19,521 nucleotides of DNA from an uncultured Azospirillum sp. (GTDB taxonomy: Bacteria > Pseudomonadota > Alphaproteobacteria > Azospirillales > Azospirillaceae): assembly GCF_946480385.1 (NCBI RefSeq), contig NZ_CAMLJP010000113.1:1-19521 (forward strand), written 5' to 3'. The position numbers and the translations under genes were made by a program. This document shows, in pieces, positions 1-11,114 of the stretch. The stretch's first letter is position 1. The number at the start of each line of letters is the position of its first letter. The notes beneath the pieces are model-generated. The model ran no database searches, was not told the DNA's origin, and saw nothing but the letters and a program-made list of their open reading frames with translations.

Positions 1-120
1 GCGTCGTTCGCGTCGGGAGGCGCTTTATAGGCGGCACCCCCCGACCCACGCAAGACCTTTTTTCGTCCCCATGACGATTTTTTGGATGTAGGGGCGCTGA
101 GGTCCAATCCGCCTCAATCG

Positions 121-150
121 TTGAAAGGTATGACCTTTTGACCATAGGAT
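121..150 (+). promoter_or_regulatory. Promoter with embedded FadR/GntR-type operator
   Basis: A -35-like TTGAAA (121-126) and a -10-like TAGGAT (145-150) are separated by 18 bp. Overlapping the -35 and filling the spacer is a perfect inverted repeat, AAAGGT-ATG-ACCTTT (124-138). Its core GT-N3-AC matches the known consensus of FadR-subfamily GntR operators. The placement suggests that the regulator encoded directly downstream represses itself; that is inference. Nothing else is recognisable in bases 1-120. Confidence 0.5.
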
Positions 151-175
151 TGTTCGAATCCCATGGTGAGCGGCC

Positions 176-925
176 ATGCCCGTCGAGTTTGAAAGCGTCG
201 TCACCGTCAGTGCGGCTAAGCAGATCGCCGACAGCCTGCGCGCCGCCATCATGGACGGCCGGCTGAAGGTGGACGAGCGGCTGCCGACGGAAGAGGAACT
301 GGCCCAGCGCTTCAAGGTGTCCCGGCCGACCGTGCGCGAGGCGTTGAAGCGTCTGGCAGCCCAGCACCTGATCCGATCCCGCCGCGGGCCGACCGGCGGC
401 AACTTCGTCGCCAGTCCGGCGCCGGAGGATGCGGCGCGGTCGCTGGCAAATGCCACCACGCTGATGGTCGCGGTCGGCGATATCGGCTTGGACGACATGG
501 CGACGGCTCGGCTGGAGCTGGAGGGTGTCTGTTGCCGGCTGGCGGCCATGCGGGACGCCCCGGCTCTGGACGCGCCCCTCGAGGCGATGCGGGAGGAGTT
601 GGCGCGGCAGCGCGACCCGGCGCTGTCGGACGAGGAATTCTGCGCGTCGGATGTCCGGTTTCACCGCGCGCTGGTGGAGGCTGTCGGCAATGCCCTACTG
701 TCCTACCTGATGCATGCGGTGGTCGAGGCGCTGCAGCCGGTCAGCAACATGATCATCTATCGGGTGCGCGAGCGTGAGGCCATCGTCGGCTTTCATGCCC
801 GCCTGTTGCTCGCGCTGCAGGGGCGGGATGCCGAGGCCGCGACGGCGGCGCTCGGCGATCTGGTCGCCTACACCCGCGACCGCCACCGCGAGGCGCTCGA
901 AAAGCGATCCGAGCGCCCCCGGTGA
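176..925 (+). CDS. FadR-subfamily GntR transcriptional regulator (FCD domain)
   Basis: A 249-residue cytoplasmic DNA-binding protein of normal length for the family. Residues about 10-80 form the winged helix-turn-helix (LPTEEELAQRFKVSRPTVRE at 36-55 is the classic GntR signature). Residues about 105-240 form the all-helical FCD ligand domain. D159, H163 and H207 match three of the usual Asp-His-His-His metal ligands; the fourth position seems to be D229 rather than His, judged by eye. FCD regulators usually sense organic acids, but the ligand cannot be read here. A GGTGAG ribosome-binding site precedes the ATG; an upstream ATG at 163 is out of frame. The gene converges on the E1-like gene with only 7 bp between stops, so a functional link to it is possible but unproven. 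Autoregulation is suggested by the palindrome in its promoter. Confidence 0.9.
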   Translation: MPVEFESVVTVSAAKQIADSLRAAIMDGRLKVDERLPTEEELAQRFKVSRPTVREALKRLAAQHLIRSRRGPTGGNFVASPAPEDAARSLANATTLMVAVGDIGLDDMATARLELEGVCCRLAAMRDAPALDAPLEAMREELARQRDPALSDEEFCASDVRFHRALVEAVGNALLSYLMHAVVEALQPVSNMIIYRVREREAIVGFHARLLLALQGRDAEAATAALGDLVAYTRDRHREALEKRSERPR

Positions 926-932
926 CGGAGGT

Positions 933-3344
933 TCAGCCGATGGCGCGCAGGTGACGGACCGGTCGGCCGGGGGATGCCGCCTCGGCCGCCGCGACGATGC
1001 CGTGGGCGTCGATGCCATAATGACGATAGAGGTCGGCGATGGTGCCGGTCTGGCCGAAATGCTCCACCCCCAAGGCCCGCGTGCGGTGGCCGGCAACGGA
1101 CCCGAGCCAGCTGAGGGTCGCCGGATGGCCGTCGACCACGGTAACCAGCGCACAGTGGGGCGGCAGCCCGTCCAGCAGGCGTTCGATATGCCCGCGGGCA
1201 TGGCTGAGGCCGCGCTCGCGCGCCCGCTGGGCAGCGCTCCAGCCGGCGGACAGTCGGTCGGCGGAGGTCACGGCAAGCAGGCCGACGTCACGCCGGTCCT
1301 CCCCCAACATGCCGACGGCGGCGATGGCCTCCGGCGCAACGGCGCCGGTGTAGGCAATCATCACCTGGGCGTTCGGTCCGGGCCGGCGCAGCCAATAGGC
1401 GCCGTCGACGATGTCGTGGGCGAGGTCCTCGTCCATCGTCCGGGTCGGCTGCTCCAGCGCGCGGGAGGACAGGCGCAGATAGACCGAGCCGCCGGTCTCG
1501 TCGCGCAGCCAGTTGCGCTCGCTGGGGTTCCCCTCCCCGTCCCGCTGCATGTAGTCGAAGGCCCAACGCATCACCACCGCCAGTTCGTCGGCAAAGGCGG
1601 GTTCGAAATAGGCGAGCCCGTCCTGGGCCATGCCGACCAGCGGTGTAGCGATGGACTGGTGCGCCCCACCCTCCGGCGCCAGCGTGATGCCGGACGGGGT
1701 CGCCACCAGCATGAAGCGGGCATCCTGATAGCAGGCATAGTTGAGCTGGTCGGCTCCGCGCATGATGAAGGGATCGTAGACTGTGCCGATCGGCAGCAGC
1801 CGCTCCCCGAACAGGCTGTGCGACAGACCCAGCGCCGACAGCAGGATGAACAGGTTGGACTCGGCGATGCCCAATTCCAGATGCTGGCCCTTCGGCGAGA
1901 ATTCCCAACTGTAGGTGGAGGGAATGCGTTCCTTCTTGAACAGGTCGGCCATCTCGCTCTTGGCGAACAGGCCGCGGCGGTTCACCCAGGCGCCGAGGTT
2001 GGTGGAGACGGTGACGTCGGGAGCGGTGGTGACGATGCGTTCGGCCAGCGGCGAGCGCTCCCGTCCGATCTCGTTCAGGATCAGGCCGAAGGCGGCCTGG
2101 GTCGACAGGCTCTTCTGCGTCGGAACCGCCAGCGCTGCCGGCACCGAGACAGCCGGGGCCTCGAAACGGCGGCGGCCCTTCTGCGCGAAGGGAACGCGGC
2201 GCAGGAAATCCTCCAGAGCGGCTTCCGGCAGGGAGAGGCCTTCGAAGCGGTCCCACTCATGGCCGGGACGGACCTTGTTGGCGGCGCGGAAGCCGTCCAT
2301 CTGCTCGCGCGTCAGCAGGCCGGAATGGTTGTCCTTGTGGCCGGCCAGCGGCAGGCCGAAGCCCTTGACCGTGTAGGCGATGAAGCAGACCGGCCGGTCG
2401 TGAGTTCGGGCCTCGGCGAAAGCCTCCAGCAGCGAGGGCAGGTCGTGGCCGCCGAGATTGCCCATCAGCTGGGCCAGTTCTTCGTCGCTGCGGCGCTCGA
2501 TCAGGCGGGTGACGTCGCCCTGGTCGCCCAGCTCGTCCATCAGGCGACGACGCCACGCGGCTCCCCCCTGATAGGTCAAAGCCGAATAGAGCTGGTTGGG
2601 GCAGGTGTCGATCCATTGGCGCAGGCGTTCGCCGCCCGGCTCCTTGAACGCCTCCTGCATCAGGGTGCCGTATTTCAGGATCACCACGTCCCAGCCGAAG
2701 GCGCGGAAGATGTTCTCCAACCGCTCCCACAGCCCTTCGCGAATCACCGCGTCCAGGCTCTGGCGGTTGTAGTCGACGATCCACCATGTGTTGCGCACAC
2801 CATGCTTCCAGCCTTCCTGCAGGGCTTCGAAGATGTTGCCCTCGTCCATCTCGGCATCGCCGACCAGCGAGACCATGCGGCCTTCCGGCAGGTCGGCGGC
2901 CCAACCCTTCGCCTTCAGGTAATCCTGGACCAGCGAGGCGAAGAGGGTCTGCGCCACCCCCAGCCCGACCGAGCCGGTGGAGAAATCGACGTCGTCCACG
3001 TCCTTGGTGCGGGAGGGGTAGGACTGAGCGCCCTTATAGCCGCGGAAGTTCTCCAGCTTCTCCCGCGTCTGGTTGCCCAGCAGATACTGGATGGCGTGGA
3101 AGATCGGGCTGGCATGGGGCTTCACCGCCACCCGGTCCTCCGGCCGCAGGGCCGAGAAATAGAGCGCCGTCAGGATGGTCGACATCGAGGCGCTGGAGGC
3201 CTGATGGCCGCCGATCTTAAGCCCGTCCAAATTGGGGCGGACATGGTTGGCGTTGTGGATAGTCCAGGACGCGAGCCAGAGTACCTTGCGTTCCAGCTCG
3301 GCCAGGCAGGCGAGATCGGCGGAGGACGGCTGGATCGCGGTCAT
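933..3344 (-). CDS. AceE-like 2-oxoacid dehydrogenase E1 (transketolase-like; possibly MdeB-type)
   Basis: An 803-residue thiamine-diphosphate enzyme resembling homodimeric pyruvate dehydrogenase E1, which decarboxylates a 2-oxoacid. Visible motifs are GGHQAS at 45-50; the TPP/Mg motif from G162-D163 to N193 and Q195, with the same spacing as Asp230/Asn260/Gln262 of E. coli AceE; an active-site loop with H336 and H340; and the pyrimidine-domain Glu at 495 (GIAE). Two differences from AceE stand out. The second Gly of GDG is Ala (A164), and alignment begins near AceE residue 77, so the N-terminal segment that docks on E2 is missing. No E2 or E3 gene is nearby. A divergent Lrp/AsnC gene makes the pair resemble Pseudomonas mdeB/mdeR, where MdeB is a 2-oxobutyrate dehydrogenase E1. 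Substrate is therefore uncertain: pyruvate, 2-oxobutyrate or another 2-oxoacid. GGGAG lies 8 bases before the ATG. Confidence 0.85.
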   Translation of the reverse strand: MTAIQPSSADLACLAELERKVLWLASWTIHNANHVRPNLDGLKIGGHQASSASMSTILTALYFSALRPEDRVAVKPHASPIFHAIQYLLGNQTREKLENFRGYKGAQSYPSRTKDVDDVDFSTGSVGLGVAQTLFASLVQDYLKAKGWAADLPEGRMVSLVGDAEMDEGNIFEALQEGWKHGVRNTWWIVDYNRQSLDAVIREGLWERLENIFRAFGWDVVILKYGTLMQEAFKEPGGERLRQWIDTCPNQLYSALTYQGGAAWRRRLMDELGDQGDVTRLIERRSDEELAQLMGNLGGHDLPSLLEAFAEARTHDRPVCFIAYTVKGFGLPLAGHKDNHSGLLTREQMDGFRAANKVRPGHEWDRFEGLSLPEAALEDFLRRVPFAQKGRRRFEAPAVSVPAALAVPTQKSLSTQAAFGLILNEIGRERSPLAERIVTTAPDVTVSTNLGAWVNRRGLFAKSEMADLFKKERIPSTYSWEFSPKGQHLELGIAESNLFILLSALGLSHSLFGERLLPIGTVYDPFIMRGADQLNYACYQDARFMLVATPSGITLAPEGGAHQSIATPLVGMAQDGLAYFEPAFADELAVVMRWAFDYMQRDGEGNPSERNWLRDETGGSVYLRLSSRALEQPTRTMDEDLAHDIVDGAYWLRRPGPNAQVMIAYTGAVAPEAIAAVGMLGEDRRDVGLLAVTSADRLSAGWSAAQRARERGLSHARGHIERLLDGLPPHCALVTVVDGHPATLSWLGSVAGHRTRALGVEHFGQTGTIADLYRHYGIDAHGIVAAAEAASPGRPVRHLRAIG

Positions 3345-3441
3345 GGGGATGCTCCCGAACGGGGTGTTTATGGTTCGAGAAACTTATCATTTGTGATCCG
3401 GCAGATGCTTGCGAAGTGGCGCAGGCCGCGGTTCCGCTTTA

Positions 3442-3482
3442 GCATCGAATGCCAGGATTACATAGGAAACAGCATTCGATGC
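3442..3482. promoter_or_regulatory. Paired palindromic sites, candidate Lrp/AsnC operator
   Basis: GCATCGAATGC (3442-3452) and its exact reverse complement GCATTCGATGC (3472-3482) flank a 19-bp spacer. Each half is itself a small palindrome, GCAT-N3-ATGC. The two centres are 30 bp apart, about three helical turns, so both sites face the same side of the helix, as expected for an oligomeric Lrp-type regulator. The second site overlaps the start codon of the regulator gene at 3479. This suggests autoregulation and control of the divergent E1 gene. Binding is inferred, not shown. Confidence 0.55.
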
Positions 3483-3961
3483 CAAAACATCCCCTCGACC
3501 GCATCGATCGCAAGATTCTGGCGGTCCTCCAGCAGGACGGTCGGCTCCCCAACAACGAACTGGCCGAACGGGTCGGGCTGTCGCCTTCCCCCTGCCTCCG
3601 TCGGGTAAAGGCTCTGGAGGAGGCGGGGGTGATCGCCCGTTATGTGGCGCTGGTCGATCCGGCCTCCGTCGACCTGCCGGTCAACATCTTCGTCAATGTC
3701 AGCCTGGAACGGCAGGTGGAGGCGCGGCTCGACGGCTTCGAGGCGGCGGTGATGGCGCGGCCGGAGGTGCTGGAATGCTACCTGATGACCGGCGACGCCG
3801 ATTACCTGCTGCGGGTGGTGGTGCCGGACCTTGCCAGCTATGAGCGGTTCCTGAAGGAACACCTGACCCGCATCCCCGGCGTCGCCAACATCCGCTCCAG
3901 CTTCGCCTTGAAGCAGGTGCGCTACCGCACCGCCCTGCCGCTGGAGCATCTGCAGGAATAG
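3479..3961 (+). CDS. Lrp/AsnC-family transcriptional regulator (MdeR-like context)
   Basis: A 160-residue DNA-binding regulator. Residues about 4-63 carry the AsnC-type helix-turn-helix ([20 protein letters not shown], then [19 protein letters not shown]). Residues about 68-148 form the RAM/AsnC ligand and oligomerisation domain, with the characteristic [19 protein letters not shown] stretch. I chose the ATG at 3479 over the in-frame ATG at 3449 because AGGAAA (3463-3468) sits about 10 bases before it and family members begin just ahead of the LDRIDRKIL segment. Such regulators bind amino acids or related metabolites and commonly control a divergent catabolic gene, here the AceE-like E1. The stop is 4 bp from the stop of the convergent MFS gene. 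Confidence 0.92.
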   Translation: MPKHPLDRIDRKILAVLQQDGRLPNNELAERVGLSPSPCLRRVKALEEAGVIARYVALVDPASVDLPVNIFVNVSLERQVEARLDGFEAAVMARPEVLECYLMTGDADYLLRVVVPDLASYERFLKEHLTRIPGVANIRSSFALKQVRYRTALPLEHLQE

Positions 3962-3965
3962 AACA

Positions 3966-5246
3966 TTATGCTTTGGCCGCTGCCGGCTTGGCGCGGCTGC
4001 CGACCATCGGCACCAGCACTGCCGCGAACAGGCAGAGAGCGCCGGCGGTGGCGAAAGCCGGCAGATAACTCTGCAGAGCCGTGCGCGACAGCCCGGCGCC
4101 GAAAGCGGCGACGGCGGCGCCCAGCTGGTGACCGGCGAAAACCCAGCCGAAGACGAGGTTGGCTCGCTCCCGACCGAAGCGCTCCGCCGTCAGCCGCACG
4201 GTCGGCGGGACGGTGGCGATCCAGTCAAGACCATAGAAGACGGCGAAGATCGACAGCCCGTAGAGGGTGAAGTCCGAATAAGGCAGATAAAGCAGCGACA
4301 ACCCGCGCAGACCATAATACCAAACCAGGAGCCAGCGGTTGTCGTAGCGGTCGGACAGCCAGCCGGACCCGACCGTGCCGATGAAGTCGAAGATCCCCAT
4401 CAGCGCCAGCAGACCGGCCGCCTGCACCTCCGGCACGCTGAAATCGACGCAGAGCGGGATCAGGTGGGTCTGGATCAGGCCGTTGGTGCTGGCGCCGCAG
4501 ATGAAGAAGGTGGCGAACAGTACCCAAAAGGTCCGCGTCACCGCGGCCTCGCGCAACGCCCCCAGCGCCGCCGGCAGGATGGCGCCGGCCGGAGCGGCTG
4601 GCGGCGCGCGCTCGACTTCGCCGAAGGCGGACAGGCCGAGGTCGGCCGGACGGTCGTGCATCAGCGCCAGCATCGCCAGGGCGGCCACGGCCATCAGGCC
4701 GCACAGCAGGGCGATGGCGCTACGCCAGCCATAAGCTTCGGTCAGCATCGACAGCATCGGCATGAAGACCAGCTGCCCGGTGGCGGAGCTGGCGGTCAGC
4801 AGCCCAATCACCAGCCCACGGCGGGCGACGAACCAGCGGGTGGCGATGGTGGCGCCCAGCACCATGGCGGTCAGGCCGGTGCCGAAGCCGACGACGAAGC
4901 CCCACAGCAGGATCAGTTGCCAGACCTCCCGCATCGCCAGCGAGGCAAGCAGGCCGCAGCCGACCAGCGTCAGGGAGGACAGCACCATGCGGCGGACGCC
5001 GAAACGATTGATCATCGCGGCGGCGAAGGGACCCATCAGCCCGAACAGCAGCAGGCGGATCGCCATCGCCAGGGAGATGTCGGCGGTGTCCCAACCGAAT
5101 TCCCGCTGGAGCGGCAGCAGTAGGACGCCGGGCGCACCCACCGCCCCGGCGGACACCAGCATGGACAGGAAGGTGACGGCGACAACGACCCATCCATAAT
5201 GGATGTCACGGCGGGCCAAGGTGGCAGCGAGAGGCGTGGACAGCAT
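3966..5246 (-). CDS. MFS transporter, monocarboxylate/oxalate-formate-like
   Basis: A 426-residue inner-membrane carrier with about 12 hydrophobic segments in two halves, separated by a hydrophilic loop at about 198-235. The loop between segments 2 and 3 carries NRFGVRRMV (80-88), a form of the MFS signature. RWFVARRGLVIGL (137-149) is typical of the monocarboxylate and oxalate/formate antiporter branches. Substrate is not readable; a small carboxylate would fit the family. The gene lies 28 bp downstream of the SDR gene on the same strand, so the two are probably one operon in which the carrier moves the substrate or product of the oxidoreductase. The ribosome-binding site is weak (GGAG about 11 bases from ATG). 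Confidence 0.85.
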   Translation of the reverse strand: MLSTPLAATLARRDIHYGWVVVAVTFLSMLVSAGAVGAPGVLLLPLQREFGWDTADISLAMAIRLLLFGLMGPFAAAMINRFGVRRMVLSSLTLVGCGLLASLAMREVWQLILLWGFVVGFGTGLTAMVLGATIATRWFVARRGLVIGLLTASSATGQLVFMPMLSMLTEAYGWRSAIALLCGLMAVAALAMLALMHDRPADLGLSAFGEVERAPPAAPAGAILPAALGALREAAVTRTFWVLFATFFICGASTNGLIQTHLIPLCVDFSVPEVQAAGLLALMGIFDFIGTVGSGWLSDRYDNRWLLVWYYGLRGLSLLYLPYSDFTLYGLSIFAVFYGLDWIATVPPTVRLTAERFGRERANLVFGWVFAGHQLGAAVAAFGAGLSRTALQSYLPAFATAGALCLFAAVLVPMVGSRAKPAAAKA

Positions 5247-5274
5247 CGGCTCGTAGCTCCGGTAACCGGTGTTG

Positions 5275-6054
5275 TTATTGCGCGGTCACGCCGCCGTCGA
5301 TGTTGATCGATTGGCCGGTGACGAAGCCGGCAACGTCGGAGCAGAGCCAGAGCACGGCTGCAGCCACTTCCTCCGGGCGACCGACGCGGCCAACGGGATG
5401 ACGGGGGCCCAAAACCGCCTCCACCCGTTCGGCGCCGCCGAAGGAGGCCTGGGTCATCGGCGTCTGGATGATCGCCGGGCAAACGGCGTTGACGCGCACG
5501 CCAAAGGCAGCGACCTCGATGGCCGCGGTGCGGGTCAGCCCCTCCACTGCCGCCTTGCTGGCGGAATAGGCGGCATTGCCGGCCATGCCGATCTGCCCCA
5601 GCACCGACCCGGTGTTGACGACGGCGCCGCGGCCCTGGCGGCGCATGATCGCCAGTTCATGCCTCAGGCAGAGCCAGACGCCCTTCACGTTGACGGCCAG
5701 CATGCGGTCGAAGGCGGCCTCCTCCATGTCGGTCAGCGGCGCGACCTGATGAATGCCGGCATTGTTGAATGCAAAGTCGAGGCGACCATGGTCGCGTTCG
5801 ATCCGCTCGAACAGCGCCGCGACTTCCGCTGCGTCGGCGACATCGGCGGCAACGAACTGGCCGACGCCGCCGGCGCGGCCGATCAGGTCTACCGTTTCCA
5901 ATCCCTCTGCCTCGCGCCGGCCGGTGACGATCACCGTAGCCCCCGCCCCGGCGAAGGCGAGCGCCGTCGTACGGCCGATGCCGGATGTGCCGCCGGTGAC
6001 CAGGGCGACCCGCCCGCTCATGTCCGCCCCCGTGGTGTTCATCGCACTGCTCAT
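5275..6054 (-). CDS. Short-chain dehydrogenase/reductase (SDR)
   Basis: A 259-residue classical SDR, cytoplasmic. It shows the TGGTSGIG nucleotide-binding turn (20-27), NNAG (97-100), and catalytic S150, Y163 and K167 (YSASK). The C-terminal part has the family's usual proline and TGQSINIDGG motif (247-255). Arg46-Arg47 after the second strand lean towards NADP(H), a weak inference. I used the ATG at 6054 because AGGAG lies about 10 bases upstream. The longer frame to 6153 would add 33 low-complexity residues and run through the upstream palindromes. Substrate is unknown; 3-oxoacyl, secondary alcohol or sugar substrates are all possible in this family. It is the first gene of a probable operon with the downstream MFS carrier. 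Confidence 0.88.
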   Translation of the reverse strand: MSSAMNTTGADMSGRVALVTGGTSGIGRTTALAFAGAGATVIVTGRREAEGLETVDLIGRAGGVGQFVAADVADAAEVAALFERIERDHGRLDFAFNNAGIHQVAPLTDMEEAAFDRMLAVNVKGVWLCLRHELAIMRRQGRGAVVNTGSVLGQIGMAGNAAYSASKAAVEGLTRTAAIEVAAFGVRVNAVCPAIIQTPMTQASFGGAERVEAVLGPRHPVGRVGRPEEVAAAVLWLCSDVAGFVTGQSINIDGGVTAQ

Positions 6055-6103
6055 GACCCTCTCCTGTTCTTGATCCGGCTTCTGCGCTCCGGCCAGCGCC
6101 GGA

Positions 6104-6156
6104 CAATATTGATGACGATCATCATTAATGTGGTTATTCATGATGTCCATCATTAA
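6104..6156. promoter_or_regulatory. Two AT-rich palindromes upstream of the SDR-MFS operon
   Basis: An imperfect 27-bp palindrome spans 6104-6130, centred on 6117, with 10 of 13 pairs matching and a perfect core TGATGA-CGA-TCATCA (6110-6124). A second, ATGATG-TC-CATCAT, lies at 6140-6153. Both share the 9-base direct repeat CATCATTAA (6120-6128 and 6148-6156, 28 bp apart). They lie 50-100 bp before the SDR start, in the AT-richest stretch of the window. This looks like a double repressor operator of TetR, MarR or GntR style; no such regulator gene lies next to it. Confidence 0.5.
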
Positions 6157-6496
6157 AATACCGGCCGAGCCGTGAATCCCTGAGCCTCAGCCATGCATGG
6201 TCCGAATGGCGCGTGACGACGGGCGACACCACATCTGCACGGGAACGGGCGGGGGCTGCGAGTTGCAGGCGCCGGTCCGGCGATGCCCACCGATCCGGGA
6301 GGTCCATTCTGGTCCTGGTTGCAACGTTGCCGAACACCGGCAACCGGAACGGCACACGGCGCCCGCCATGGCGAAAGTCATGGATCCGGGGCCATGTGGT
6401 GAGCCTGACACACGGCCCTCCCCTTCGCTCCGGCACCTTGAGGATAAGCTTGACCGCCGCCGCGCAACGGATCATGAAGGCGCGAACATGCTGCTT

Positions 6497-6516
6497 CATG
6501 TATCCGCATGTATCGG
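6497..6516. repeat. Tandem 10-bp direct repeat
   Basis: CATGTATCCG is followed at once by CATGTATCGG, 9 of 10 bases identical. A period of one helical turn is the pattern seen in tandem binding sites of OmpR/PhoB-type response regulators. It lies about 250 bp before the synthetase start. Regulatory meaning is inference. Confidence 0.4.
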
Positions 6517-6638
6517 GTGCCGTCGGGTCTTCCTCTTTCTTTCGGTCGGGCGAATGTTGCTTTCGCAGCGCTTGGGCAGCCCAAGACTTGGCATCTCCCA
6601 TCGGCACAGGTGCCTCCAAGCCGGATGGCAAGCATTCG

Positions 6639-6646
6639 TTAACCAT
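6639..6646 (+). promoter_or_regulatory. TTAACCAT element, possible CtrA half-site
   Basis: TTAACCAT equals the half-site form of the alphaproteobacterial CtrA motif, about 117 bp upstream of the synthetase start and inside an unusually AT-rich patch. Only one half is present. An 8-base match can arise by chance, so this is a weak call. Confidence 0.25.
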
Positions 6647-6762
6647 AAAGCACCACAACTAGCGAGCGGCCCATCGCCGCGTTCAGCCGACCGCCGGGAC
6701 CGTATGACGAACGGGTCCGTTTGGCGCCACCGCGCTGACTCCTTTTGGAAGGCTGACACAGC

Positions 6763-10869
<4,107 letters not shown>

Positions 10870-10896
10870 GCAGCCTGAGTGAGTGACGAAAAGACG

Positions 10897-10936
10897 AGGC
10901 TGGTCATACCATTGCGGTGTGCCGGCCTTTTCTTTT
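10897..10936 (+). terminator. Rho-independent terminator of the synthetase gene
   Basis: AGGCTGG (10897-10903) pairs with CCGGCCT (10922-10928). Inside it CATACC (10905-10910) pairs with GGTGTG (10916-10921) around a 5-base loop. This gives 13 pairs with one bulged T and two G-T wobbles, followed by TTTTCTTTT. It begins 28 bases after the synthetase stop. Confidence 0.85.
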
Positions 10937-10990
10937 GCCCCTACTTTGGTCGACGACAAACCGCCGCGCCGCCTTCCGCCTTGCCGATGG

Positions 10991-11018
10991 TTGTCTCCGC
11001 TCCGCAGCGGTGTATAAG
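10991..11018 (+). promoter_or_regulatory. Candidate sigma-70 promoter of the fumarase gene
   Basis: TTGTCT (10991-10996) and TATAAG (11013-11018) are 16 bp apart, about 100 bp before the fumarase ATG and just after the synthetase terminator. TTGCCG at 10981 is an alternative -35 but too far for good spacing. Confidence 0.4.
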
Positions 11019-11114
11019 GGGGGCCGAGCGCGGCCTGCCCCCTTCGCGCGCCCGGCCGGGCGCGTACCGCGGAGGCGAGCGGACGCCATTGGATCGCCAC
11101 GAAGGAACGCCCCA

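Larger units (their letters stand above)
6157..6762. other. Long non-coding region upstream of the synthetase gene
   Basis: About 600 bp hold no credible gene. Several open frames cross it on both strands, but their translations are low in conserved-looking segments, lack good ribosome-binding sites and match no family I know. It contains a perfect hairpin, GTTGCCG-AACAC-CGGCAAC (6326-6344), a tandem 10-bp repeat at 6497-6516, a pyrimidine-rich run near 6528-6540, and a TTAACCAT element (6639-6646). It probably holds the synthetase promoter and perhaps a long leader or small RNA; none of this is certain. Confidence 0.5.

Noticed and set aside
3449..3478. Ten-residue N-terminal extension of the Lrp-type regulator
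   Set aside because: The start at 3449 lies within the first palindrome and lacks a ribosome-binding site, while 3479 has AGGAAA at good distance.
774..3608. 944-codon open frame on the plus strand
   Set aside because: It is antisense to the well-supported E1 gene; the translation is rich in Arg, Gly, Gln and Asp without motifs, typical of a GC-rich shadow frame.
6055..6153. N-terminal extension of the SDR
   Set aside because: The extra 33 residues precede the normal SDR start and come from the palindromic control region; the ATG at 6054 has AGGAG upstream.
10917..11114. N-terminal extension of fumarase
   Set aside because: It would begin inside the synthetase terminator and cross the promoter; the ATG at 11115 has a good ribosome-binding site and gives the family's normal length and cysteine numbering.
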